From: Chaunax sp. Z400
Taxonomy: Eukaryota; Chordata; Actinopteri; Lophiiformes; Chaunacidae
NCBI GenBank assembly: GCA_037577475.1
Contig: CM075203.1
Location: forward strand, 20,125,397 to 20,189,396
Length of the DNA stretch: 64,000 bases
Direction: 5' to 3'
Under the pieces are notes generated by a model. The model was not told the origin of the DNA and did no database searches. It saw nothing but the letters and a program-made list of their open reading frames with translations. The first letter of the stretch is position 1; each line of letters starts with the position of its first letter. The position numbers and the translations under genes are program-made. This document shows, piece by piece, positions 37,201 to 48,978 of the stretch.

Positions 37201-40200
37201 GATGCGGCCCTGTAATGCACAAATCAGCCTTTAAACAACGTTATAACAAGCTATTTGTCCAGAGACAGCAGATACACAGGCTAGATGTGTATTTTTGTTA
37301 TGAAGTCGATAATACATATTTGAAATGGCAGCAAACTAACTGGATCTTACATTCTGTTTTTCTTTTTTGGTTTTGATAATAATTGACAGCCTGTAGTACC
37401 AATGGTGTAAAAATAAAGTTTGCTTTGATTCAGGCTACCGACTGGAATCAATGAGACCTTATTTTGTTATCATTTAGTTGGATCTTACAGTATGCAGTTT
37501 GGATCTCTTTACCACACCCAGGATTAGTGTGACAATAGTGGAATGTGTGGGGAAGGTATGATTTACTGATTGCTGCTAGTGTCACTACAAATGAGAAGCA
37601 ATTCACACATACAGTTAGGGTGACTAGATGTCCTGCTTTGTGCGGGACCGCACAGCATTTTGATCCCTTGTCCCGCATCCCGCATTTTGAGTAGCTCAGG
37701 ACAGACGTTTTCTAAAATCGGGCTTTTATCCAATGGCTGTGAAGAAAGCTAGGAGGCCTTTCAACATGGGGCGGGGTTTGTGTGTGGGGCTGTCAATCCA
37801 ATTACACACACATGGGTCAAGCGCAGGTAAACCTGTCACCGTCTATGATGCCTTAGAGTTAAAAACACCAGTGGACCAACTCCAAAGTGACAAAAACACA
37901 CACAACATTTTTCTGTGGCTTCAGGTTTTGTTTCGTCATATTTTATTCTATGCCTACATTTTTATGAAATGCAGTCGTTTAATTTGGGATAGGAGGGTTG
38001 AAAGACTTGATGTGAATAATGCCTACTGCTTTTTTTTTAGTATATGGGTCTATTATCTTCAGTGTATGGGTCCACATGTCAAGTGTGAATAACTTTAATA
38101 TTATATCAGTCATGTGTTAATACCTGTTGTAGGAGAAAATATAGGTAGGATCAGACTTTGAATGCATGAATGTTCCTTGATCTAAATGTGTTACTTTTCT
38201 TTTTTAGGACATACTATGGGCTCGCCCTCACTATTATATGCCCACATGATCTACACCTTTTTAAAACACCAGTAGAATACTTCAAAGAATAGATCCCCAC
38301 GTCAACAACCTGTCTGCTGTGTTTTATTGTGCTGAGTTTGGTCAGATTCACTGTTGATAAAACATGAAAAACAACTACTTTCAAAAGTTATAGAAATAGA
38401 GAGAAATAGGAGTACAAGCAGACTATCACACAATACAATAAGTAGAGTGAAACTTAATACGATAAAAAAAGTATGTTAAAGTTTTAAACATGCTACGGTC
38501 CTTACCTGTAACCTGCGTAATATATTGTTTATTTTGTAAGTTAGATGGACATCATTTTAAATTTCAGGCTTTCCACATTGTCCCACATTTGGTTCGTTGG
38601 GATCGCTGGGATCGTTGGAAATAATGATCCCATGTTATACCTTATGTGTTATCCTCAGTATTCATCTATATTTGTGTGTTTATATGAATTTTTACCCAAT
38701 AAATTCAATCAATCAAAGACACGAGCGGCTTTCTTGCTACTGGTTTATTGGAAAGCTTCTTCTCTCCAAATCCGTGAAAACTGAAGGCAGTAAACAAGAA
38801 AATACAAATCTCACTTGTATCTTGTTTGAGGTTGTGTAAACAACAATACACAGCTTCACACGTGTGAGTTTAACTGGCAAACAGCTTGTGGGTGTATCAC
38901 TGTAAGGAATGACACCTAGCGTGTACTGCTACCAAGTGCAGCAAACAGCCCCCCTTCTTTGCAGCAGGGGCAACCATTGCTCTACTGCAGCAGCAAATGA
39001 ATGTAGTGACATCTGTATCTATTTCCTTCTGTGTCTGGAACTGAAATATCAGTTAAGATGCAGAGGAAAGTAAAATTAGGACATGAAGATAAGAATCTGG
39101 ATGAAGAAACTTCACCCACTCACTTTGGTTTGTCATGACGATGAGCAGAAGATGCCTGAACTGTCTTTCTCTCAACTCTTCATTTAATAGGAAACAATCA
39201 TGAGTAAAACAACCTCTTAAATTGTTCCAATAGGGCGCTGCTGTTCAAAGATTTAAGGAGTCTGTTTATTAAAAACCTTGCCTGTATTTAATTTAGAGTA
39301 AAATAAATGGCTTTTTAATCATTAACAAACATTTTCATGACTGCCTCCTCCTTCCTGTCATTGATCACGAGGCTCTTCACCGTTTTACCTAGAAGTTGTC
39401 CTCAGCTTTTGCATTTAGTGTGTTTATATGCACAGAAGTGAAAATGCTAACTGTTCTGTCAACTTCTTCAGGTGGTTTAATTCCAAGCTTCAATTTAAAT
39501 CCTGAAATTTGTTTCACAGGCACGCTGATGCTCAGGCTGAGTTGGATAAGTGGGGACTCAGCTTTGATAAGGAACTCCTCAATGTGACCGGCAGAGTCCT
39601 CCCACAGGAGAGGCTTTTCCAGGGTCCAAGATCGGTATGGGATTCTTCTGGTTGCTTAAATTTGTTATTATGGAATGAATTAAATAGATTCATTCATGTG
39701 ATCTTAATTAAGAGTTGTTAATGTAGTTATTTGTGTCACCCAGTATGACTACCACCCCGTAACAGCTGACTGGGCCAGAGAGATGAGTGGGGTGCCTCTG
39801 ATTAGTGCTCCGCCGCTGGAAAACTGGATCCTGTTTTACACCCGTCGCAACAGCGGTGAAGCCCAGGCCCTCCTGCAGACCCTCCGTAGAGTGAGCGAGC
39901 CTCTGGGTGTCCGCATGCAGACAGCTGTCATGTGAGTTCTAACATTTAACATCCTTCAGTCAAAAACCGGGTTTCTGCACCGCCTGTGATAAGAGAAGTG
40001 AAATTAGTCACAATGGTTCCCTGAATGTTGACCCTTCGTCTGCATCAACACATTTGTGTGATTTGTGGACCATCGTTCAGAAAACATTTAATTAATTCAG
40101 TTGCCACTTTATTTTGTACAGCTAGCTAAAAAAATAAACCAGTCTGTCCTTTTGATTCAGGGTCGAGTATGAGGATCATCAGGGGTCTCTCCTCAGAGCC

Positions 40201-43200
40201 CTGCAGCACAATGTTGGACCCCAAACACAGATGGTTAGTGTCTGAATACATGGAACACAAACACAGAAACGCAGTTCGCCTCCACAAGTTTTAGATTTGT
40301 TACTGTTTCATCGGTGCATTGTCGCCACGCTTGCACGTATGAGACTAGTCATTTGTGTTTGTCAGGTGGTGGTGGTCCTCTCCAGCAACAGGAAGGACAA
40401 GTACGACAGCGTCAAGAAGTACCTCTGTGTGGACTGCCCCATTCCCAGCCAGTGTGTGCTGTCCCGTACTCTGAATCGAGCCGGGGCTCTCATGACTGTG
40501 GCTACCAAGATTGTACTGCAGATGGCTTGTAAGATGGGAGGAGAGCTCTGGAGTGTGGAAATCCCCGTAAGTCATGCACACACCAATTGATTAGTTGATT
40601 ATATTCTTTAAAAGTTGAGGTGTGTTATGGGAAAACGAGTTCTCAGGTGGATTGAGGTGTCTTGAAGCACATGGAGAATGAATGGTCCATAGTCAGCATG
40701 CCTCTCCCTCCCTCCCTTTCTGGGGAGCACAGAACATTTAAAGAGAAATCAAAATAAATCCATAAATACTGTAGTACTACACACACGGCCAGTATCCAAG
40801 AAAGAATTTAATCAATAGTTTTTTCAGAAAACCCAAAGAAGAATGATTTGGGTTTGTCAAACACTGTGGGTATGGGAACTGACAAACGCTAATGACATTT
40901 GGTGCACATAAATGATGTGCTGGTGCACCAGTGCAGCCAGTGTAGAAAGCTGAAGAACAGGAGAGGCAGACGGTGTCCATGAAAGTTTTGAGTCCGTTCA
41001 GAAGGTCGGGGTAAAGACCCAAAGGTTTACAAAAATGAAAACTGATTTGGTGTTTGTCACAGAACTAGAACGTGTTGTATTTTAACGTGTCCCACCTGTT
41101 TGTGCAGCTCAAACATCTGATGATTGTGGGCATCGACTGCTACCATGACATTACAGCTGGAAAAAGGTCCATCGGAGCGCTGGTGGCCAGCCTCAACCCG
41201 ACCATGAGCAGGTTAGCTTCTACAGCAGACAGCCTGTTCACACCTGGTGTTAGTATCTGTCCTGGTGAACCATCACAAGTAGCCAGCGGATCTCACCTCC
41301 CTGCTCTATATGCAAAGAAATATGTATGTAAAGAAATATGCAAATAAATATGTACATACAGAAATATGTACTTAAAGACAGACGCCATCTCTTACACAAA
41401 GAAAGAAATATGCAAATAAATATGTACGTAAAGAAATATGCAAAGAAATATGTACGTAAAGAAATATGCAAAGAAATATGTACGTAAAGACAGACACCAT
41501 CTCTTACACAAAGACAGAAATGGCTTCATGTAGAACATTTACCAAACTAACAAGAAGGGCCAAATAATTGAGTTTGGCCTAGACGGCCTAGTCTGAGACA
41601 GACTGACTAGTTCAGTGGTGAGATCAGTCCAAACTGTGCTCATCAACAGCTGCTGCTCACCTTAGCAGGTAAGAGACCCCCGTTAGAAATCCAAATGGAT
41701 GTCACATGTGTCCTTTATTTGTCATGGTTGCTGCACACCTGGACTTACTGCTGTCCACTTGTGAACCATGACATGAATCTGTCTCATGAAGGCCTCGGTG
41801 TTGACGTGCTATAATTTGGTCCGTTGTGAATTAGCTTGTGCTCACCATGTGCACAGGTATTTGTTATGGTGGCCTCCCTATCTCAGCTAAGCTGTGTTCT
41901 CATTTCTTTCGTGTGTCCAGGTGGTACTCAAAGTGTGTGCTGCAGCACAAAGGTCAAGAAATCATGGATGGACTGAGTCAGGCCTTAACTGGTAAGTTTT
42001 CTGGTTACATTTTTTTCTGCTTCATGCATTCCCTTTTTAAATGCTGTTTGCAATGTGTTTTATGATGACCCTGATGAAGGCCACAAGCCCAAACGTGTCG
42101 GTCTATAATAATAAAGTTGTTCCTAATACTTCAAGTGTTGCTGGAGTTTTTGCCCTTTGGACCTTTTTCCCTTCTCCGTGTGAAGGAGGTGAAGTTGTGC
42201 CACAAACCCCTCTCTGTCTCTACAAAGTCCCCACCAGTCAAATGTTTTCTTCTTGTTCCTGAAGGGTCAGGACGACGTGCAGAGTCGCTGTAGGAGAACC
42301 TGTATTCACGCCCATTGGTCCAAGTGTCCATTTTCTCTGCGCTCGTTGAAAATCTGATTTTTAAGAGGCAGGACTGCAATAGTTAGGAGCCAATCCTGGT
42401 CCAGTACTCGGCAAACAAACGTGATGTGGACGCTTAAAGCCTCCGTTGTTCATTGACTGAGAAGGGACCCCACAGTGACGTAGGAGGCAGCTTGTGTCAA
42501 ACAGATAAACTGTTGTGATGAAAATCATATTCATTTGTTCTGGAATTTTTAAAAAGGGAAAAGGAGTACGGCATATTAAGTTCTTTAATGTATTTATACT
42601 TGATGCAAAAACCACATGAAACACACATCAGAGAATTGTTCTACATGTGTGGAGGGGATCTTTTAAATACACATGAATCTCAGCATTGGTAAGTAAAGTT
42701 TTCCATCTTTGTGTTTGTTTTCCAGGGGCCCTGGGAGACTACCTGAAGTTCAACAAGTGCCTGCCTTCGCGCATCATTGTGTACCGAGACGGAGTTGGAG
42801 ACGGCCAGCTGTCCAGCGTGGTCAACTATGAGGTGGCACAGATCAAGGACTGCATCAAGAAAATGGGACAGGACTACATGTGAGTGACTGTTTGAAAGGT
42901 GACATCACATGTATTCGACACTAGGACACCATTATCTACCTGTTCAATGTAAATAATCTTATAGTGTCAGGGCAGACAGTAAAAACTAAAATAATGTACA
43001 TGGATGTTCACAAATGAAAGAATGCTTTCATTTCCTTTTAAAATGAACTGACACTGAAAGCTGTGTGATTTCTGTAAACAGACACACTACACCATGTTGA
43101 TGAGCCAACACTGAAACACACATTCAGCTTCTTGACTGTGCTCTTTAGTCAAAAGCCCTCGGCTGAGTGAAGATAGTGATTTTACAAACCGTGGCAGAAG

Positions 43201-45062
43201 AGAGCTGATTGAGTTTTATCTGCAGTGGTCTTTAGGATGTGGACATGGCTGAGATTTCCTTTCATCAGGAGTGAAGATAGACACAGTTTATAAACGAAAG
43301 AAGTACAAGACACTCTTTTCAGCCGAGTAACAGACTCAGCTCTATGAACCTCTGATCTGAGGATGACATGTTGGTAACAGACTCAGCTCTATCAACCTCT
43401 GATCTGAGGATGACATGTTGGTAACAGACTCAGCTCTATGAACCTCTGATCTGAGGATGACATGTTGGTAACAGACTCAGCTCTATGAACCTCTGATCTG
43501 AGGATGACATGTTGGTAACAGACTCAGCTCTATGAACCTCTGATCTGAGGATGACATGTTGGTAACAGACTCAGCTCTATGAACCTCTGATCTGAGGATG
43601 ACATGTTGGTAACAGACTCAGCTCTATGAACCTCTGATCTGAGGATGACATGTTGGTAACAGACTCAGCTCTATGAACCTCTGATCTGAGGATGACATGT
43701 TGGTAACAGACTCAGCTCTATCAACCTCTGATCTGAGGATGACATGTTGGTAACCCACCAGCTGATGTTAATGGTCATAGTTTGGAAGCTCACCCATCTG
43801 ATGGAGGTTCTCTATCTGCTCATTTAGGCCCAAGCTGAGTGTGGTGGTGGTGAAGAAGCGCATCGCCACCAGGTTCTTCGCCCGCTTGCACGGCAAGGTG
43901 ACCAACCCCCCTCCCGGCACCGTCATTGACTCAGAGGTCACCCGTCCAGAGTGGTAAGTTTTTAGCTTCTTGTAGTTAGCATTGTCCTGAGGGAGGGAGG
44001 CAGGTGTTCAGAGGTTCTTGTTTCAATTAAAAGAATATGGAAAGTCTTAATCTGAACCCTTATAATCAGATCTGTGTAGAAATAGTTGTAAATGGGGACG
44101 AACCAGACCTTCTGGAACCATCAGATCTGTGGAAAGTCATTAGCTGCTTAGGCTAATACGCCTTATAATGGCAAGTAAAATCTGGTAGTGGTGGTTAACC
44201 GCTGCAGCCCTGGTTTGCAGGTATGACTTCTACATCGTGAGCCAGGCTGTCCGCAATGGATGCGTCTCCCCGACCCACTACAACGTCGTGTTCGACACCA
44301 GCGGACTGAAGCCTGACCACATGCAGCGGCTCACCCTCAAGCTGTGCCACATGTACTTCAACTGGCAGGTAGGCCAACGCCATGTTCAGCATAAAGAGCA
44401 GAGCACATACCCCCAACGAGAGAGCCGTATTCTAGTGAAAACTGAAAACACAATTCTGGTATCAATAACGTCACAATTGTTGTGACATTTTCATGCTTCA
44501 TTAGCTACGCATGGAAACTAAGTGTGAAATGATTGTTCTGAATCCATATGATCTCAACTACACGATGATGATGTATGATGTATCGGTTCTGATGACAGTT
44601 CATCATATTCACATCTGGATCAGGTTCTAGTCGGTCAGAGGTTCCCTTAGCTGGATTCTCTCTTTATGATTGGAAGATTACTTTTCAACATATTTATGAA
44701 AAAGAAAAAAAAGTTTCCTGGTTCTGGATCAGGATCTAGATCTGGATCGACACCATTGTTTAATGGATTTGTGCCTGGCTCCAGCCCAGCCCCTCCATAA
44801 ACTCTAATGACATTTGGTTCGTAACGTTCAGATAATCCTGCTGACAGAACAACAAACAAACACACGGGTGAAAATGACCTCGTTGGCAGAGGTAATAAAG
44901 GTCGGTGTGATTTGTGAGTTGACTCTATCTTCTCTGATGCTTTAGGCGGTCGTCAGAGTGCCCGCTCCCTGCCAGTACGCCCACAAGTTGGCTTTCCTCG
45001 TGGGTCAGAGCATCCACAGGGAGCCCAACGTCAAGCTGGACGACCTGCTCTTCTATCTTTGA
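30586..45062 (+). CDS. piwil1: Piwi-like protein 1 (Piwil1/Ziwi), lacks first coding exon in view
   Basis: Germline Argonaute that binds piRNAs and cleaves transposon transcripts. Nineteen exons: 30586-30703, 31041-31169, 31317-31531, 31801-31923, 32127-32207, 33668-33865, 34381-34489, 35387-35513, 35736-35853, 39520-39634, 39744-39931, 40161-40233, 40366-40566, 41108-41211, 41921-41991, 42726-42879, 43828-43953, 44221-44368, 44946-45062. All introns are GT-AG with consistent phase. About 837 residues are covered, roughly 24 short of the family length, so one N-terminal exon (the RG-rich start) is missing. Visible: GRGRQKG and GERRGRRRDFHD near the N-terminus, a PAZ region in exons 5-7, and a PIWI domain with the DDH triad in VGIDCYHD, VYRDGVGDGQ and CQYAHKLAF. 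It ends LLFYL. Exon 4 has an 8-C run that shifts frame by +1; a 7-C run would restore the family sequence. Confidence 0.93.
31205..31240. repeat. (CA)n microsatellite, piwil1 intron
   Basis: An uninterrupted CA run, lying just upstream of the third visible exon. Confidence 0.9.
31872..31879 (+). other. piwil1: C8 homopolymer causing +1 frameshift in piwil1 exon
   Basis: The exon 31801-31923 is 123 nt, but flanking exon phases require 122. Upstream of the run the frame gives VTLTNELPP. Downstream, the family sequence (CLQFYNVIFK) is read only one base out of register. The discrepancy falls exactly in a run of eight C, which is both a classic sequencing-error site and a mutation hotspot. Confidence 0.8.
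32845..33062 (-). mobile_element. tRNA-derived SINE (copy 1) in piwil1 intron
   Basis: On the minus strand the element starts GCGGCTGTGGCTCAGCGGTA, with an RNA polymerase III A box (TGGCTCAGCGGT, 33054-33043) and B box (GGTTCGATCCC, 33011-33001) at tRNA-like spacing. The body contains GTCCTTGGGCAAGATACTGA. A relative lies at 51350-51626. It is not a functional tRNA gene. Confidence 0.75.
34572..34604. repeat. perfect 12-bp inverted repeat in piwil1 intron
   Basis: GAAATGACCTAT (34572-34583) is followed after 9 nt by its exact reverse complement ATAGGTCATTTC (34593-34604). It could form a small hairpin in the pre-mRNA. Confidence 0.6.
36078..37560. repeat. diverged tandem duplication in large piwil1 intron
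   Basis: A block beginning ATGATTAATC(C/T)TGCACACTCT and containing GCAGATGGAAGATGGTTTCT and AATGGGGACGTCCAGAAGAC occurs at about 36090-36475 and again at about 36745-37130. Sequences between and after the copies (GGATCTTACATTC(C/T)GTTTTT at about 36650 and 37343; CCACACCCAGGATTAGTGTG at about 36515 and 37514) also recur. The repeat period is roughly 650-1000 bp. No coding potential was recognised. Confidence 0.7.
41316..41490. repeat. tandem ATGTA(C/T)GTAAAGAAATATGCAAA repeat
   Basis: Short imperfect repeats of AAATATG(T/C) with GTACGTAAAGAAATATGC, interrupted by two copies of an AGACAGACACCATCTCTTAC-like block. It lies in a piwil1 intron. Confidence 0.75.
42050..42250 (+). repeat. dispersed repeat fragment in piwil1 intron
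   Basis: The motif CCTGATGAAGGCCACAAGCC, followed by CAAACGTGTCGG and an AATAATAAAGTTGTTCCTAA end, has the look of a retroelement terminus. The family is uncertain and no second copy is present in the window. Confidence 0.3.
43327..43749. repeat. 47-bp minisatellite, nine exact-length units, piwil1 intron
   Basis: The unit GTAACAGACTCAGCTCTATG plus 27 more bases ending in GATGACATGTTG repeats nine times without length change (423 bp). The main difference is CTATCAACC instead of CTATGAACC in units 2 and 9. The array sits in the intron before exon 43828-43953, which encodes the central part of the PIWI domain. Confidence 0.95.
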
Positions 45063-45140
45063 GCACTTTTAGTATTTGGTTCAGTTTAAGTTACGTTAAG
45101 GTTCATTTTGTTGTTCAATGTTTTGAATGTTTTTTGTTCT

Positions 45141-45147
45141 AATTAAA
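45141..45147 (+). terminator. piwil1: probable polyadenylation signal of piwil1
   Basis: AATTAAA (containing the common variant ATTAAA) lies 80 bases after the piwil1 stop codon and is followed by a T/G-rich stretch, giving a short 3'UTR. Confidence 0.6.
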
Positions 45148-45179
45148 GCTGAATGTTTTTGTTTGCTTAAAACTGTGTC

Positions 45180-47225
45180 TTCATCTTTAGAGGTAAAGCA
45201 CATTGTGGGGTTGTAGACACACCATCAGTGAACACTCAGCCATTCATTCTGATCCTTCTACTGTCCTCATGTAAAGGTCCTGGAGCTCCAACTGGACACA
45301 TGGAAGCTTTTGAATTTTTGATTGAACCATTTCTGAAGCTGGAAGTCTCAAAACGCTCGTGAAGATGATGATGATGATGATGAGTGAGACAAACTGATGC
45401 TAACAGAACCCATCAGGTTTATACCTGTAGCTGTATTCAACTCAGAGACAATGGAAATCCTAAATGATGTCATATTTATTGGGGTATATTGAGACTAAAC
45501 ATAAGCTGTGTCCCAAATCACATACTTCCATACTCAAAGTGACCAGTTTGAGTCTATAAGTGTTCTTACTACTAAGCCAAAACCCAGTATACTGTAAGTA
45601 CAGTATACTCAAAATGAATTGATTGTGGAATGATGGACACTTCTCACCCTCAATGATCGCCATGATCTAGAATCTACTAACTTTCATGTCTTATAAGTAA
45701 AGCAAATACACGATACAAAGACACAGTGAAATGGTTTTGACAGAAGTAAACAAAAAGAAGAAGAAGACAGGGCGGGGCCTCCACATAGGAGTACACCTCA
45801 CAGTCTGAACATGGAGCTCTGGGATCTTCTGTGAATGATGTCATTTTCCAGTCAGTTGATAAGGCGATGCTTTTGTATGTGTTGATTTCTCAGGTTAGGT
45901 GTGCAGCATAAGTTACCATGGTGATGTACCCCGTTAGAAATGAACCAGCATCTGAACACTGAACACCACGGGTAACTTGGAGTTACCTTGCTAACCACCA
46001 ACCCGGCTCTGTGTTACCAGTCTCTGGACAGAGTCAGAGAGTGAAGGAGGAAGTTGGAGAAAGTAGCTAACCTTCATGTGATTAAGACTTGTGATGTTGG
46101 GAGCTTTTCTCTTGAAGCTTTTAAAGTTTGGGTGCAGTAAAAAGACAGCGAGGTGTTGTTTTCCAGCTTAAATTACATGTATTCTGTCCTCTCGTAACAC
46201 ATCAACTTCATTTTTGCAGTCAAAAGGCAGCAAAAACAGAACAGCCATTTAAATCCAAACTCTAGTTTTCTATCTTATTCTTTTTAACATAACAGACGCC
46301 CTGTTCCTCTCTGTACACCTCAGTCATCATCTCTGCCTCACACACACTGTCACTTCACTTTCCAGCTCTCTGGCTAGAGCAATTAGCTCATATGGTTCAG
46401 CTGGGCAGCAACCATTGTCCTGCCTGCCTGGAAGACTGTGGGGTTTGTAGTCTTTTAATGGACGTGATGGGTTGTAGTCCTTGTTGCTGACACCAGGAGG
46501 GAATGTGTCTCCCTTGTATGACACAACCTCTCATGACACAAACTTTAAAACATTACATCTTCACTGAACATTTATATGGACTTAAAATGAGCAGATCGCC
46601 AGCAAATAAAGTGATAACACAGTTTCCAACAAGACAGCCTGTGTTTCAACCATTTAGTTATTTCAGTAGGTCATCTATCGACACTATGAGACAAAATTCC
46701 ACCCTGAGGAACACCATCAATAAATGTGAAGTGGGACAGATAACTCATTATCTGATGGACTTACCAGAGGACCAGTATCCTAAGAGTATACTTGCAACGT
46801 CTCTTACAAACAATTTATTACCATTTTTTCATGATTAATTCTGTCAAATGTCTTGGAAGCATCAAGAAAACACATAATGAAACTAGAAGGGCTCTCAGTA
46901 GGTCATATACCTCAGGAATTGGTGAAAAAAGCTAGTTAAAAGTAAGTGGAACATTTTTTTTAATTTTCTCCCACATGTCCAACCTTCCCACCAGGTTTCA
47001 TGAAAATCCATCGGGTAATTTTTGTGTAATGCTGCTAACAGCCAGACAAACAAACATCAGTGAAAACATAATTTCCCTGGTGGAGGTAAATACATGTATG
47101 CTAATCTGTTGGAGCCAGTCTCTCAAAGTCTTTCAATTGACAATAACTCCAATGTTACACAGCAACAAGCTCAAGGGAATGAACTGTAAAAGTCAGTGTG
47201 CATATATTTCCTTTTTGTTTGGCAG
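45180..47225. other. non-coding stretch between piwil1 and the spdl1 fragment
   Basis: It contains a (GAT)n microsatellite at 45364-45383 and a small palindrome AGTATACTGT-AAGT-ACAGTATACT (45586-45609) inside a MITE-like segment. A dispersed-repeat end lies at 46975-47090. The upstream exons of spdl1 are not found here. Confidence 0.55.
46975..47090 (+). repeat. dispersed repeat end (CTGGTGGAGGTAA)
   Basis: Same family as 19690-19815: an AGACAAACAAACATCAGTGA block, AAAACATAATTTCC, then CTGGTGGAGGTAAATA. It lies about 135 bp upstream of the first spdl1 exon. Confidence 0.5.
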
Positions 47226-48634
47226 CTGGAGGATAAGCGCGCTGTGATGGAGAGACAGCTCATCAGTATGAAGGTTCAGTATCAGTCACTGCAGAAACAA
47301 CAGGCCTTCAGCAAACAGCAGCTGCAGCGCATGAAGGTACTGGAATAAGACATGCACATAGAAACGCGGTCTGTTGTTTGCGACAGCAGCGAGGATGTGT
47401 TTGTGTTGTGCAGGTCCAGATAGCCACTCTGATGCAGCTCGATCCCGACCTAAAAATGAGATTGGTTTGATAAGACAGAAATTAATTTAAGCCAATAATG
47501 AAAATGTTAACAATGTCTTCTAATAAACAACACACAGCCTGACTTTTATTAAAGGTTGTCATGGATCATAGGATTCACACATTTCTGTTCTGAATATGTA
47601 AAGAGATGAAAATGATATGAAATAACGTAAAACTACCTGATGAAGACAAATCTAGTCAGACAAGAAAGAAGTAAACATTGCTGTGATTTAAGATATTTCA
47701 TCAGTTCACGTTTTGCATGCAGTGTTGTGATGGTTTCTTTGTGCATGTGGTCCATGTTGAGTGAAGCTCTGTCTGTCCTCAGTAAGGATGCAGAGCGTCT
47801 CGGAGATGAACTTTCCCTGCAAAGGATGAAATCTTTGTCTGAGAGCCAGAGAGCTTTGGAGCTGGAGAGGAAGCTCTACTCATCTGAGCGGCAGCTCAAA
47901 CAGGTCTGTAAACCCTGCATCTCCTGGTCACACAGAAACACAACAGTACCAACGCTTCCACACAATAAAGGGTTCTGAAAACATGCATGTTTGTATTCTG
48001 AAGTAGCAAAGTGCAAAGAGATAGCACAGATTTATAAAGCAGGAAAGGACAGTGTTGTTTAGTTAACTGTAGGTCTGAGTGTGTTTGAGCTGATCCAAAC
48101 GGAATCAGCAGCAAAACACTGAGCTGTCTGCATGAGCAGTGACCATGTTAACTTTATAGTCTGTTCTGTCAAACCTACAGGGAGCAAGTTTCTGACACAC
48201 TTTGTATTGTTCGTGTGTTTTCTGTGCTTCAGACTCAGAGTGACAAGTTCAAACTGCAGCTACGGGTAGAGGAGCTCCAGCTCAAATATCAACCCAAAGG
48301 CAAGCACAACAACACCAAAGCCATGTTTTTACATCGGTCACGTTTCTCTGGTGTTTCGGATTAAAGTTTAAGGAACTGTTGGTCGTACTGAAAAGGATGC
48401 AGCTACATTTTAAACGTCCATGTATGACTCAGACTCTAACATCGCCTCCTTCTGTTATTTTCATGTTTAGAGGCAAAAAAGAATCTGATCCAGGGGAGGA
48501 AGAATGAAAAGCTTCCTGTTGACAACATACCCTCCTCTGAGCAGACATTGGAGGAGGGCAAGGAGGTTGTTGCCATGGAAATACGAAGACTGCAGACCAT
48601 GAAGCACACACATCTCTTCCAGCTGAGGCAGTGA
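47226..48634 (+). pseudogene. spdl1: Spindly (spdl1) C-terminal exons, truncated and interrupted
   Basis: Spindly is a coiled-coil dynein adaptor at kinetochores. Blocks: 47226-47336 (EDKRAVMERQLISMKVQYQ), 47414-47470 (VQIATLMQL, then an abnormal tail and TGA), 47783-47903 (KDAERLGDELSLQRMKSLSE), 48233-48299 (KFKLQLRVEELQLKYQ) and 48471-48634 (NEKLPVDNIP to a TGA). The large N-terminal half with the dynein/kinetochore-targeting segments is absent. The coiled-coil between MQL and KDAERL is deleted and replaced by a premature stop. The 48299/48300 junction uses a GC donor (AAAG|GCAAGC). Retained introns show it is not a processed copy. It could be a partial duplicate; a rearranged functional locus is less likely. 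Confidence 0.8.
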
Positions 48635-48978
48635 GCTCCACACAGGGTGTGTGCATCAGAGGTCGGTACCTTTGTCGACTGAAACAGGATCAGAGTGAAG
48701 TAAAACTGAGTTCTGATACACAACATGAGCAACACACACAGGCTGCAAGACCAAGACAGAGTATTAGGAACTTCCATTACGTGATGAAAGGTTGGGTACC
48801 AAACCCAGTACTTTTAAGAGTAGCAGCAAAATCACGTCAGTACTACTGAGAACCGATTTATGTCAGTGAGAGAGCATCTGACTGAGAGAGTAAGACTCCA
48901 TCATCCCTGTGTGGCTACACTTCACAAAACTCACTGTAATATCTGTAACCTGAGGAAACACCTGGTCCAAAACTAAAT
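48635..48978. other. non-coding stretch after the spdl1 fragment
   Basis: No exon is recognised. It leads directly into a Tc1 element. Confidence 0.5.

Noticed and set aside
43327..43749. CRISPR-like regular repeats
   Set aside because: Units are directly contiguous 47-bp repeats without spacers, in an intron of a vertebrate gene; this is a minisatellite.
47414..47470. Genuine C-terminus of a short Spindly isoform
   Set aside because: Downstream blocks continue the Spindly coiled-coil in normal order, so the stop more likely marks a deletion.
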